Shown: positions 42,494-51,783 of the stretch, in pieces
Position numbering within the stretch: the stretch's first letter is position 1
How the letters are laid out: each line of letters starts with the position of its first letter
Source: Niallia sp052318935
Lineage (GTDB): Bacteria > Bacillota > Bacilli > Bacillales > Cytobacillaceae
Assembly (NCBI GenBank): GCA_052318935.1
Contig: JBQRKO010000012.1
DNA: 64,000 bases
Reading direction: 5' to 3' (one strand)
Made by a program: the position numbers and the translations under genes
Notes under the pieces: model-generated
Databases searched by the model: none
The model's input: the letters and a program-made list of their open reading frames with translations, nothing else
Told to the model about the DNA's origin: nothing

Positions 42494-42547
42494 GCAGTAT
42501 ACCAATCTATGATAGATATAAAATACCTTGAAATATCGGAGGTCATA

Positions 42548-43186
42548 ATGAGAAGTCTACCTGTGAACTTAATATGGTTTATTTGTTCTATTACGTTAAA
42601 TGCTTTAGGAAATAGCTTTATGATAATGGCTAACCTAGGAAATGCCCCCTGGGCAGCTGCTGGGCAAAACCTTGTATCCATATTACCGTTTTCCATTGGT
42701 GTCTGCATTATTATTTTGAATTTCTGTTCGTTTTTACTTAGTTATTTAATGAAAATAAAATTTACCGTGGTGACAATTATCAAAAGTATGGCTCTCACCT
42801 TCGTTTTTGGAATATTTATTGATTTGTTTGTGTACTTACATCACATTGTGTATGTACCGGAGAATATATGGATTCTTTGTTTATATTTATTAATAGGGTT
42901 TAACCTTATTGCAGTCGCTGTATGCATTTACTTTCAATCAAGCTCAGTTTATTTGCCGTCTGACTATTTGTTGAAGGCGTTTGGGAAGCTAATGGACAAT
43001 TATACATTAGGAACAATCTTTTGTACGTCAATTCCGATATCCATCAGCATTATTATTATTCTCTTTCAACACCATGTAACTGGTCTTGGTATAGGCACGA
43101 TGTTATTTATGTTTGGAATTGGATTTTTAATTGACCTTTATAATCGCTGGATTGTGATTCAAAAACAAAATACGTACTCAGCATAA
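42548..43186 (+). CDS. YczE/YyaS-family integral membrane protein
   Basis: About 212 residues with five or six membrane segments. The N-terminal GNSFMIMANLGNAPWAA corresponds to the LG-x-(S/A)PWD region of YczE-like proteins, and TMLFMFGIGFLIDLYNRW to the C-terminal block. Function is unknown (YczE affects a peptide synthetase product in Bacillus). ATG 42548 follows CGGAGG. Confidence 0.7.
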   Translation: MRSLPVNLIWFICSITLNALGNSFMIMANLGNAPWAAAGQNLVSILPFSIGVCIIILNFCSFLLSYLMKIKFTVVTIIKSMALTFVFGIFIDLFVYLHHIVYVPENIWILCLYLLIGFNLIAVAVCIYFQSSSVYLPSDYLLKAFGKLMDNYTLGTIFCTSIPISISIIIILFQHHVTGLGIGTMLFMFGIGFLIDLYNRWIVIQKQNTYSA

Positions 43187-43201
43187 AGTAGTGCAGGCTA
43201 A

Positions 43202-43267
43202 TTGTTGAACAACCCCGTAACAATAACGAAAGAGTCTTTAAAAGAATTATATAGTAGTTTGAAATAA
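43202..43267 (+). pseudogene. Fe-ADH 3' tail fragment
   Basis: 22 codons, ending NNPVTITKESLKELYSSLK, identical in meaning to the end of the larger fragment just downstream. It joins directly to the sequence after the YczE-like gene. Confidence 0.7.
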
Positions 43268-43280
43268 TACATATATAAAA

Positions 43281-43643
43281 CAAACAGCTGCTGCACACGC
43301 TTGTTCCTATCCACTAACCCAAGATTTTGGCGTTCCACATGGCGAGGCATGTGCGATGACCCTTCCTTCTTTTTGGAAATTGAACAGCCAATTGGAAAGT
43401 GAATCAGAGCGTTTAAATGCTTTTAGTCAACGTCTTGGATTTAAAAATGCGGAAGCATTAGCAGACCGTATTGACGAAATGAAAAAAGAAATGGGATTAA
43501 AAATGACGTTAGAAAATGCAGGCGTCAAAACAGAAGAAGATTTAGACAAACTTGTTGAAGGCAGCTTTGCTCCTAATATGTTGAACAACCCAGTAACAAT
43601 AACAAAAGAGTCTTTAAAAGAGTTATATAGTAGTTTGAAATAA
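43281..43643 (+). pseudogene. Fe-ADH C-terminal fragment
   Basis: The frame opens abruptly at QTAAAHACSYPLTQDFGVPH and continues to the natural C-terminus, covering about the last third of an iron-containing alcohol dehydrogenase. It is a paralogue, not a copy, of the gene at 29.4-30.5 kb (several substitutions). The NAD-binding half is absent. Confidence 0.8.
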
Positions 43644-43655
43644 TACATATTAAAT

Positions 43656-43702
43656 AAAAAGGGATGACCTCTACTAAACTAGTAAAGTTCATCCCTTCTT
43701 TT
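43656..43702. terminator. Terminator between the ADH fragment and the ABC operon
   Basis: AAAAAGGGATGA pairs with TCATCCCTTCTTTT; half of it matches the bkdAB terminator. Confidence 0.75.
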
Positions 43703-43734
43703 ATCGACCAAACTCGAGCAGCACTACGCTAAAA

Positions 43735-44640
43735 CTAATCCAAAAATATTTCTTCTAAAGATGGTTCCTCTACTTCTACTCGATAGATGTCTACTTTGCA
43801 CTGTGTGAACGCTCGAATAATTTCTGCAATTTTTTTCTCGTCGTTTACAGTAATAGTTAAATTGGTATCTCTTATTTCTAAATCTGTCCCTGTGTTTTCA
43901 AGCCATTGAAATAAATTAGTCTGTTCTGATTTTGGTATAGGAGAAAATTTCAGCTTTGCGATAATATTAGATCGATAGAAGGCTCGAAGCTGATCCATTG
44001 TTCCCATTTTAACAATTTTTCCTTCTTTCATAATGGCGATTCTAGAACAAAGCTTCTCTACTTCATCAAGATTATGGGAAGTCATAAAAATTGTCTTTCC
44101 CCTTTTTTGAAGGTCAAAAATCAGCCGATAAATTTGAATAGCAGATTCGACATCCATTCCAGAGGTAGGTTCATCTAGAAATATCAATTCTGGATCATGA
44201 ATAAGAGCCTGTGCAATCCCCAGTTTCTTTTTCATTCCAAAGGAAAATTTCCCCGTTTTTTTATTTGCATGTGCTGATAAACCAACTGCCTCTAATACTT
44301 CCAAACATCTTCCTTTTGATGCCGCATTACCTGAAAGAGCAGAAAGGAAACGTAAATGTTCCATAGCGGTAGAAGAAGCATAAAAAGTAGAATAATCGGG
44401 CATCACACCAATCTTCTGCTTTACTCGATCATTTTGGCCTTTTTCACCTAATAATATATAAGATCCGGAACTTGGTTGAATGATTCCTGTCAACATATTG
44501 ATAAAAGTAGATTTCCCCGCACCATTTCGTCCTAAGAAACCAAAGATTTCTCCTTTATTTATCGTAAGGTCGATCCCTTTTACAACAGGATGAGCTCCAT
44601 AAGATTTGCTTAATTGTTTTACTTCTACTACAACACTCAT
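43735..44640 (-). CDS. ABC transporter ATP-binding protein
   Basis: A 301-residue ATPase: Walker A GRNGAGKS (about 38-45), signature FSFGMKKKLGIAQAL, Walker B LIFLDEPTSGMD and a C-terminal extension of about 80 residues as in bacitracin/antibiotic-type exporters. ATG 44640 overlaps the permease stop codon. Third gene of a leftward operon (small protein, permease, ATPase), divergent from a two-component system that probably controls it. Confidence 0.93.
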   Translation of the reverse strand: MSVVVEVKQLSKSYGAHPVVKGIDLTINKGEIFGFLGRNGAGKSTFINMLTGIIQPSSGSYILLGEKGQNDRVKQKIGVMPDYSTFYASSTAMEHLRFLSALSGNAASKGRCLEVLEAVGLSAHANKKTGKFSFGMKKKLGIAQALIHDPELIFLDEPTSGMDVESAIQIYRLIFDLQKRGKTIFMTSHNLDEVEKLCSRIAIMKEGKIVKMGTMDQLRAFYRSNIIAKLKFSPIPKSEQTNLFQWLENTGTDLEIRDTNLTITVNDEKKIAEIIRAFTQCKVDIYRVEVEEPSLEEIFLD

Positions 44641-45329
44641 CAGCACTCTCTCCTTTTAAAAATTTGATTGGCAATGATAAGAAGTATTCCTGAAAATATT
44701 AGTACAACTAGAAAAGTATAATTATTTAGATCCAAATAGTAAAAGGGAGTAATATATTTTATCCAGCTTACATAAACATTCGATGTTAAAGTAATCCAAA
44801 AACCTAAAATAGGGAAAACAAGTCCAACCACAATCCCAAGAAACATCGTAATTCCAGGCTTTGAAATAAGCACAGAAAGCAAAATAGCAAAAGCTATTTG
44901 ATAAGCTAATAAACTCATTGTTTGTAAAAAAAGAAAAACATCGAACTTCTTCGCAAAAATGCTGATAATTAAAAAAGAAGTTAAAACACATACAAACCAA
45001 AATATCCAAATCCCCAAAAACTTTCCCATCACAATGGAAGTTCGCGACGTTCTCGTTACTAAAAATCGGACTGTTCGCTCATGAATCTCTCTGTTCATGC
45101 TATCGTGTGAAAGACTCATGACAAACAATTGGCCAAATATTAAGATAAGAAACATGAGGCTGACTGTATGAATGTCTTCTGCTTCACTTGCTGGCAACTC
45201 GATCCCACTTTTAATTAAATTAGCAAACTTTGCTGAATAATAGGAAGTAGCCAATAAAATAATCAATATAATGATAGACTTTATTCCCTTAAATAAGCTA
45301 AAAAATTCTCTTTTTCCAATAACGTACAT
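44640..45329 (-). CDS. ABC-2 type permease
   Basis: A 229-residue protein with six membrane segments and the GKREFFSLFKGIKSI start common in ABC-2 permeases; RFLVTRTSRTSIVMGKFLG is the conserved cytoplasmic loop. Overlaps the ATPase gene and begins 3 nt after the small membrane gene. Substrate unknown. Confidence 0.88.
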   Translation of the reverse strand: MYVIGKREFFSLFKGIKSIIILIILLATSYYSAKFANLIKSGIELPASEAEDIHTVSLMFLILIFGQLFVMSLSHDSMNREIHERTVRFLVTRTSRTSIVMGKFLGIWIFWFVCVLTSFLIISIFAKKFDVFLFLQTMSLLAYQIAFAILLSVLISKPGITMFLGIVVGLVFPILGFWITLTSNVYVSWIKYITPFYYLDLNNYTFLVVLIFSGILLIIANQIFKRREC

Positions 45330-45331
45330 CC

Positions 45332-45526
45332 TTACGTTCTCCTTCCTTCATCTAAACTTCGCTTCTTCTGTTTATCTACTATACTCCATGTAATTTGACC
45401 AATTAGACCAATCAGAAATATAGCCACTATCCACCAATAATACTCAGATACAAACGGCATTCCTGCATGTCTACTCAGCATGATAATTGCTGCAATCGTA
45501 GAGATTATCCTAAAAAACTTTTTCAT
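45332..45526 (-). CDS. Small membrane protein (PLDc_N-like or exporter accessory)
   Basis: A 64-residue protein with two hydrophobic segments (about 7-20 and 28-50) and a basic tail; a WxxVAxFLIGLIGQ stretch resembles short two-TM transporter accessory proteins. GAGGTGGGAG precedes the ATG. First gene of the ABC operon. Confidence 0.6.
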   Translation of the reverse strand: MKKFFRIISTIAAIIMLSRHAGMPFVSEYYWWIVAIFLIGLIGQITWSIVDKQKKRSLDEGRRT

Positions 45527-45672
45527 TCTCCCACCTCTTTTTTGTACTACAGTTAGAATAACGTTTCTACCTTACTCCTATAGAAAGCAAAGCTTAATTT
45601 TTCCTTAATTTCTATTTTTTGAGTAAAGGAATGTTATGATACTTTTATATTAATTATTTAGGAGAATTTCTT

Positions 45673-46395
45673 ATGGAAAATGCCAAACTATTAATTGTTG
45701 ATGACGAACAAGCTATCTTACAAATGCTAACGATTATTTTGCAAAAAGAAGGATTTAAACAAATAGACACAGCAACAGAAGCTGAGCGTGCTCTCTCCTT
45801 ATGCAAAATGAATCAATATGATTTAATCTTTTTAGATGTGATGCTGCCAGATCGAAGCGGCTTCGACATTTGTCCCCTTATCAGGGAAATAACCAATGCA
45901 ACGATCTTCTTTTTAACAGCACGTTCCACTGATCTAGACAAACTTTCAGGATTTGCTTTAGGAGCAGATGATTATATTACGAAGCCCTTCAACCCGCTTG
46001 AGGTGGTCGCACGGGTAAAAGCACATTTGCGCAGACATGCAGAAAAGATGCCAAAAGCTGCAAATACAATGTACCACTATGGCCAAATTAAGGTAAATAC
46101 CGTTTCAGGTGAGGTTTCCGTTAATGGTCAGAGCATTACATTGCCAGCACAAGTTTATCAATTGCTGCTGTTCTTCTGTAAACATCCTAACCAGCTTTTT
46201 AGTAAAAGTCAGCTTTATGAACAGGTATGGGGAGAGGATTTTCTAGGAGAGGATAACACGATCATGGTTCACATTAGAAAGCTCCGTGAAAAAATTGAAG
46301 AAGATCCTAGCAATCCCCAATATATCGTGACAATACGGGGACTTGGGTATAAATTTGTTGCAAATGGCGGGAATCATCACCATGAACGTTCATAA
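45673..46395 (+). CDS. OmpR/PhoB-family response regulator
   Basis: A 240-residue regulator. Receiver domain with VDDE (11-14), phospho-acceptor Asp in FLDVMLPD (about 56), and Lys in TKPF (about 106). Winged-helix output at about 135-232 (GEDNTIMVHIRKLREKIEED; GLGYKF). Divergent from the ABC exporter operon and overlapping the kinase gene. Confidence 0.93.
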   Translation: MENAKLLIVDDEQAILQMLTIILQKEGFKQIDTATEAERALSLCKMNQYDLIFLDVMLPDRSGFDICPLIREITNATIFFLTARSTDLDKLSGFALGADDYITKPFNPLEVVARVKAHLRRHAEKMPKAANTMYHYGQIKVNTVSGEVSVNGQSITLPAQVYQLLLFFCKHPNQLFSKSQLYEQVWGEDFLGEDNTIMVHIRKLREKIEEDPSNPQYIVTIRGLGYKFVANGGNHHHERS

Positions 46396-48124
46396 ACGAT
46401 TTATTGTACAGTTTTTTTTACAATTGATTTTTATGTTTACTCTTGTCCTGATTGTATTTATTACTTTTTCGGTAGTCATCGGGTTCTCTACTATGAATTT
46501 AGAAGCCAAAAATGATTTATCAAAAGCGGATAGTTTATTTTTCGATGGGAAAATTGATGTTAAAAATAATAAAGTGGTTTTTAGCAGCGAATTAAAAAAA
46601 ATGGCAAAGAAACAAAATAGCTGGCTTGTTGTTTTAACATTAAATAGAGATGTTATCGGTACTTATAATGCTCCAATGCAACTTCCTAATCACTTGAGTA
46701 AAAGTGTACTAGCTTCTTTAATGCTGCAAGATGAGCATTCAGATGTAACCTATACTTATTGGGAAATTCACGAGTATACAGAGAAGCCTCTCCTTCTTTT
46801 TTTGGGGCAGGAAAACAGCGGTGCAATTCTCCTACCAATAGTCAAGTCAGAAGTTGACTGGAACCATCATCAACTAAATCTCTCCCATTCAACTATTCAA
46901 CAAATGAATGAAAACAATAGCTGGGTGCAATTGATTAATGCGGATGGAGAAGTAAAAGATGAGTCTGGGACAGAAAAACAACCAAAAAAATACTCTATTA
47001 AACAATTACAAAAATTGTCCAATAAAGAGGATAAAACGTTTTTTTCATACTATGATAAACAAACAGATCAAACCATTCTATTAGGTATAAATCCTTCTAA
47101 CAGTTATTCTAACTTTGAAGAAGATTTGTTTAAAACTGTTAAAAGTACAACATTTATTATATTTGTTCTAGGGCTCATCCTGCTTATTTCGGGAACAATC
47201 TGGTATGCATCTAAATTTGGCATTCCTCTTCTTACCATGATGAATTGGATTAAAAACCTTGGCGATGGGAATTATCAAGAACCCCTTGATCAACATCAGC
47301 GTCCTGTCATGCTAAAAAAGAATGGCAAACTGAAAAGAAAATACCGGTTATATAAAGATTTAATTGTGACACTTTCCCAATTAACGGAAACACTACAAAA
47401 AAACAAACAACAGAGCTTAAAAATAACGCAGACTCGGGAAGAATGGATAAGCGGTTTATCTCATGACTTAAAAACACCGCTAGCTACCATAAGCGGATAT
47501 GCAGAAATGCTCAAATCGAAACAATATAGTTGGAGAGAAGAGGAAGTGAAAGCATTTTCTAGTACGATAGCAGAAAAATCAACGTACATGAAAGAATTGC
47601 TTGAAGATTTAACGATAACGTATCAACTTAAAAATGAAGCTTTGCCTATCGCAAAAGAAAAAGTAGACATGAACGAGTTTATTCGACGAATCGTCATTCA
47701 CTATATCAATGATCCAACAAGCGATGATAAAGAATTTATCTTTCATCCTTATCATCAAACAGTCGAAGCTTCCATTGATCCTAAATGGTTTCAACGGATA
47801 ATTGATAATTTGATTGCTAATGCAATGAAATATAATCCAGCTCAGACAACGATTACGGTATCGGTTACTCTTATCGAACAGCATCTAGTCGTGATTACGA
47901 TTAAAGATAATGGAAAAGGAATGGATAATGAAACGCTTGCCAAGTTGTTCAACCGCTACTACCGTGGTACGGATACAACTAGTTCAGATAATGGAACGGG
48001 ATTAGGAATGGCAATTACAAAAAAATTAGTCGAGCTTCATGGAGGATCCATTAATGTAAAAAGCCAGCTTAATGAGGGTACTACAGTTCGCATTATACTA
48101 CCTGTGTTGGAAGAGGAAAATTAA
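46382..48124 (+). CDS. Sensor histidine kinase
   Basis: About 580 residues. Two membrane segments (about 9-32 and 260-283) flank an extracytoplasmic sensor of about 225 residues; then a linker, HisKA with SHDLKTPLATISGY, and an HATPase domain (NLIANAMKY, DNGKGM, GTGLGMAI). ATG 46382 overlaps the regulator by 14 nt. The pairing with a divergent ABC exporter is typical of antimicrobial-peptide or envelope-stress modules in Bacilli; the signal is not known. Confidence 0.9.
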   Translation: MNVHKRFIVQFFLQLIFMFTLVLIVFITFSVVIGFSTMNLEAKNDLSKADSLFFDGKIDVKNNKVVFSSELKKMAKKQNSWLVVLTLNRDVIGTYNAPMQLPNHLSKSVLASLMLQDEHSDVTYTYWEIHEYTEKPLLLFLGQENSGAILLPIVKSEVDWNHHQLNLSHSTIQQMNENNSWVQLINADGEVKDESGTEKQPKKYSIKQLQKLSNKEDKTFFSYYDKQTDQTILLGINPSNSYSNFEEDLFKTVKSTTFIIFVLGLILLISGTIWYASKFGIPLLTMMNWIKNLGDGNYQEPLDQHQRPVMLKKNGKLKRKYRLYKDLIVTLSQLTETLQKNKQQSLKITQTREEWISGLSHDLKTPLATISGYAEMLKSKQYSWREEEVKAFSSTIAEKSTYMKELLEDLTITYQLKNEALPIAKEKVDMNEFIRRIVIHYINDPTSDDKEFIFHPYHQTVEASIDPKWFQRIIDNLIANAMKYNPAQTTITVSVTLIEQHLVVITIKDNGKGMDNETLAKLFNRYYRGTDTTSSDNGTGLGMAITKKLVELHGGSINVKSQLNEGTTVRIILPVLEEEN

Positions 48125-48138
48125 GAGAAAAAGTTAAG

Positions 48139-48249
48139 TATAAAATCGGGGTGGTGTCTAAGTGCATCACCCTATATTTTATTCGAGAAACTTCAAGTGA
48201 TGCGCAGTTACCATCCATGCAATTCCTCCAATATAGCACTTACCCTTGT
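48139..48249. repeat. Direct repeat F, left copy: terminator plus 3' end of an MFS gene
   Basis: It contains a terminator hairpin (GGGTGGTG / CATCACCC), cgagaaacttcaagtgatgcg, ccatccatgc and then, on the minus strand, codons for VSAILEEL, matching the C-terminus (ISTALEE) of the MFS gene at 51.9 kb. The right copy at 51784-51891 has the same order. The pair encloses the GH3-MFS-TetR cassette. Confidence 0.8.
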
Positions 48250-48292
48250 TTAAAAAATAGCTAACCAATTTTAACAACTAACCAATTAACAA

Positions 48293-48354
48293 TTGACATT
48301 TTATAACAATAATTGTATCATCAGATGGAAACTAATTATAATAATTAAGTTTCC
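48293..48354 (+). promoter_or_regulatory. Promoter and putative operator of the GH3 cassette
   Basis: TTGACA at 48293-48298, 17-bp spacer, TATCAT at 48316-48321, then an imperfect palindrome with arms GGAAACT and AAGTTTCC at 48327-48354. Upstream, CTAACCAATT occurs twice. The palindrome is a candidate site for the TetR protein encoded at the end of the cassette. Confidence 0.7.
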
Positions 48355-48378
48355 TAAGTTTCTTTTAGGAGGGTCAAT

Positions 48379-49974
48379 ATGTTAAAAAATTACTTATTTA
48401 AAAGTTATTCTAAATTTAAACTTAGTCGTTTTAATACTCGTGTTTTTTACGGTACAGAACTTCAGGAAAGAATTTTGAAGAACATCTTATTAAAAAATAA
48501 AGATACTTATATTGGTGAAAAATATCATTTTGATAAATTAAAGTTTGTTGATCAATACAGGGAGTCTGTTCCAGTTCACTGTTATTCAAACTATCATAGT
48601 TACTTGGAAGAATCTCAAAATAAAATGAACATTTTAACAAAAGAACCAATTATCTATTGGGCAAGAACAAGTGGTTCCTCTGGAACTCCAAAATTAATTC
48701 CACATACAAAAACAAGTATTAAAAATTGGAATGAAGGTGCCATTAGAAACTATATATCTTATCTTGCGAATACTAAAAAAAGAATACTAACTAATAATTT
48801 TATTGCATTTGTAGGACCATCCTTTACTAAATATATTCATAACATTCCTGTTGGTTATATTTCCGGCATTGCTGCAAAAGAAAATAAATTCCTATCCTCT
48901 CAAAATGTAGTACCAGAACATCTAAATAATATAAATAATTTTGATGATAAATTACTACAAATTACTAAATATGCTATTAATAATAAAATTAATGGAATTG
49001 TAGGGATTACCAGTTTTTCACTTCACCTTTTACATTTTATAAAATTTCATAGTAAAGATTGGGTTAAATATAATAAGGAAGTTAGCTTTTGTTTAGATGA
49101 AAATGGAGATATTAATTTAAATAACTTATGGCCTGATTTTGGATTTATGCTTTCTACCGGTGTTATGAAAAGTGAATTTCAGTCTAAGATAAACTACCTA
49201 ATAGATAATGTATGGGTTGCTGATTTTTATGCTGGAACAGAAGGAGCATATGCTTTTACTAATAATAAACAAGATAATGGAATGACTTTAAATATAGACC
49301 TTTATTTCTTTGAATTCAGAGATTTAGAAAATGGTGAAATATATAGTTTAAAAGATGCTCAGCTTTATAAACCTTATGAAGTAATCATTACAGCACCGAA
49401 TGGACTTTATCGATTTACAAATGAGGATATTGTTGAGTTAGTTAGTTTGTGTCCTCCACAAATTAAAGTTCTAGGTAGAACTACGACAATGATTAATATA
49501 GCCGGTGAAAAATTAAATGAACTTGAAATCGCCTATGCCGTGAACAAAACTTTAGAAAAATATGGATTAACAGGAGAAAGATTTGTCTTTTTTGGTTGGA
49601 ATGATGATCAATTGTTGGCTCATCACTGCTTGGCTATTGAACTATTCAATATAAGAAAGGAACCAGTCAAAGATTTTATTAACCATTTTGTTGAGGTTTT
49701 ATCTAAAAATCGCTACTCCTATTACAAAGGATTACAATCTATTATTAAACCGGCAAATATCATCATACTAAAACCAGGAACGTTTGAACAAATAGAAAAA
49801 AATAAGGCTGCAGAGTCTGGGTTTGTTGGACATTCAAAGGTAAAAACCATTATTGATTTAGAAACAGCATGTAAACTTATAAAATCAGACCATATACTAT
49901 TTGAGGATTTACCATATGAAATACGTTCTAAATTTAAATCAAAAATGGTAGACGAAGAGGAAAGAATTTTATGA
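48379..49974 (+). CDS. GH3-family acyl-adenylating amido synthetase
   Basis: A 531-residue protein with the GH3 motifs in order: ATP/phosphate loop ARTSGSSGTPKLIPHT (95-110), YAGTEGAYAF (284-293; the YxSSE region), GLYRFTNEDIVEL (342-354; the LYRxRxGD region) and GRTTTMINIAGEKLNE (366-381), plus a C-terminal domain. GH3 enzymes adenylate a carboxylic acid and transfer it to an amino acid or amine. AGGAGGG precedes the ATG, and the stop overlaps the MFS start. Codon use is strikingly AT-rich. Acid and amine are unknown. Confidence 0.85.
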   Translation: MLKNYLFKSYSKFKLSRFNTRVFYGTELQERILKNILLKNKDTYIGEKYHFDKLKFVDQYRESVPVHCYSNYHSYLEESQNKMNILTKEPIIYWARTSGSSGTPKLIPHTKTSIKNWNEGAIRNYISYLANTKKRILTNNFIAFVGPSFTKYIHNIPVGYISGIAAKENKFLSSQNVVPEHLNNINNFDDKLLQITKYAINNKINGIVGITSFSLHLLHFIKFHSKDWVKYNKEVSFCLDENGDINLNNLWPDFGFMLSTGVMKSEFQSKINYLIDNVWVADFYAGTEGAYAFTNNKQDNGMTLNIDLYFFEFRDLENGEIYSLKDAQLYKPYEVIITAPNGLYRFTNEDIVELVSLCPPQIKVLGRTTTMINIAGEKLNELEIAYAVNKTLEKYGLTGERFVFFGWNDDQLLAHHCLAIELFNIRKEPVKDFINHFVEVLSKNRYSYYKGLQSIIKPANIIILKPGTFEQIEKNKAAESGFVGHSKVKTIIDLETACKLIKSDHILFEDLPYEIRSKFKSKMVDEEERIL

Positions 49975-51164
49975 AGTCTGCACTTTCTAACAATCGTGTA
50001 GAAGAATCACTTTCAAAAACCCAGTGGATGTTTATTATGATTCTTGGATTAGGTGTTAGTATTCGACAAGTTGCTATGACAATGGTAATGCCATTTCTTT
50101 CTGTTTATAGTCAAACACTCACACACTACTCCCCTTTATTGGCTGGTATAGCACTAGGGATATTTGGGCTCGGTCAAGCAATTTTCCAAATACCTTTTGG
50201 AATCTGGAGCGATCATGTTGGAAATAAAAAAGTCATTCTAGTAGGTTTGTTTTTAGTTATTTTGGGATTATTAATGGCTTATGTTGTTCATAATATGTAT
50301 CTATTTATCTTAGCTAGAGCACTTCAAGGTAGCGGCGCCATTATTGCTGTTGTATTCTCGTGGGTTTCAAATGATATAAACAGTGATAACCGTATAAAAG
50401 CAATGAGTTTTTTAAGCACTAGTATTGCTGTTGCAGCTGCATTGTCTTTTATTATTGGTCCAATTATCCATGTCTTTATATCAGTGAATGATATGTTTTT
50501 AATTTGTGCCATTATTATTACATTAAGCTGGATGATGATTTTTTTATTTTTAAAAGAAAAAAATGTAAAAAAAACCAATTTATTGGATGCACCTTTTACT
50601 TATATAAAATCATTGCTTAAAAGCAAAATGTTTCTCTCTCTAAATTTTATATCGTTTATTAATAATTACATGATGACAGCAGTTTTCTACGTTATTCCTA
50701 TGAATCTTGTTCATATAACAGGACTAAATGGAATGTGGAAAATATTTATGCCTGCTGTTATTGTTGCATTAATTGTAATGAAATGGATTGTGCCATTAGC
50801 ACAAAAGGGATATAGTCTACACCTGCTAAGAATCTCTTCTATTATTTGTTTAATAGGTATATTCTGTTGCTTTTATAATACATTCTACATGCTGCTAATT
50901 GGATGTTCGCTATTTATGATAAGTTATTTATGCATTGCAACACTTTCTCAGAATGAAGCAAATCACGATATTGATGAGAATCGTCGTGGTACTGCAAATG
51001 GCATATTTAATAGTTTTCAATATTTAGGTTCTTTTATTGGTTCGGTATTGACCGGTTTAATCTGGGGCATTCAAACTGAATTTGCACTTATTCTAACGAG
51101 TATTATTGCGCTTTTTGGCATTGTCTTAACTTTTTCTATTCATCAACGCCAATCTGCCTCATAA
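49971..51164 (+). CDS. MFS exporter coupled to the GH3 enzyme
   Basis: A 397-residue, 12-TM DHA1-type transporter with loop motif GIWSDHVGNKKVI (about 83-95) and ARALQGSGA (motif C-like region about 118). The ATG overlaps the GH3 stop by 4 bases (ATGA), implying coupled synthesis. It most likely exports the GH3 product or its toxic precursor. Base composition matches the GH3 gene rather than the flanking genes. Confidence 0.87.
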   Translation: MKSALSNNRVEESLSKTQWMFIMILGLGVSIRQVAMTMVMPFLSVYSQTLTHYSPLLAGIALGIFGLGQAIFQIPFGIWSDHVGNKKVILVGLFLVILGLLMAYVVHNMYLFILARALQGSGAIIAVVFSWVSNDINSDNRIKAMSFLSTSIAVAAALSFIIGPIIHVFISVNDMFLICAIIITLSWMMIFLFLKEKNVKKTNLLDAPFTYIKSLLKSKMFLSLNFISFINNYMMTAVFYVIPMNLVHITGLNGMWKIFMPAVIVALIVMKWIVPLAQKGYSLHLLRISSIICLIGIFCCFYNTFYMLLIGCSLFMISYLCIATLSQNEANHDIDENRRGTANGIFNSFQYLGSFIGSVLTGLIWGIQTEFALILTSIIALFGIVLTFSIHQRQSAS

Positions 51165-51210
51165 TTGTTTGATATAAACAGCTAAATTATTGCAAGGGAG
51201 ATAATATTAA

Positions 51211-51765
51211 TTGAAAGAACGTATATTAGAAACTGCATCACACCTTATTGAGAAGTATGGGCTTAGAAGATTCACACTAGACGAAATTAGTCGAATGCTG
51301 TCTATAAGCAAGAAAACAATCTATGTTTATTTCCATAGTAAAAATGACATTATTTCTGCTTATTTTGATGCAGTATTAGAAAGTGATAAACAACATACGC
51401 TGAAACAATTAGACAAAGCAGAACTATTAGATGAAAAATTACAGGCCATTATCTTTTCTTCACATGATTTTAAACTTCCTTTAATTGTTATTGAAGAGGC
51501 TGAACGGTCCTATCCGAAAGAATGGGAAAAAGTTGAAAAGTACAGACTTTTCAAAGTTGCTTTAACTCGAGAAATTTTAGAAAATGCTAAAGATGATGGA
51601 CTAATCAGAGCAACTGTTGATTTTACTATTGTTAGTTATATGTTGGAAAAAATAAGCTCTATGATTTATAATCCTTCTTTTCTCATTGATAACGACCTTA
51701 CATTAAAGCAAGCCTTGCTATCAAGTGTTGACTTAATTATGAATGGTATTAGGAAAAATGACTAG
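51211..51765 (+). CDS. TetR-family regulator of the GH3 cassette
   Basis: A 184-residue regulator, HTH at about 4-50 (TLDEISRMLSISKKTIYVYF). The TTG start at 51211 follows AAGGGAG. It is 46 nt after the MFS gene on the same strand, with no terminator between, so it is probably the third gene of the operon. Confidence 0.9.
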   Translation: MKERILETASHLIEKYGLRRFTLDEISRMLSISKKTIYVYFHSKNDIISAYFDAVLESDKQHTLKQLDKAELLDEKLQAIIFSSHDFKLPLIVIEEAERSYPKEWEKVEKYRLFKVALTREILENAKDDGLIRATVDFTIVSYMLEKISSMIYNPSFLIDNDLTLKQALLSSVDLIMNGIRKND

Positions 51766-51783
51766 TTAGGCAGAGGAGATAAT

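Noticed and set aside
44722..45009. 95-codon minus-strand frame inside the ABC permease gene
   Set aside because: Shadow frame of a membrane protein gene, Phe/Cys-rich, no start signals.
48379..49974. NRPS adenylation domain or luciferase-type ligase
   Set aside because: No carrier-protein domain follows and the motif set (YxxxEG, LYRF, GEKLNE spacing) fits GH3 better than standard A domains.
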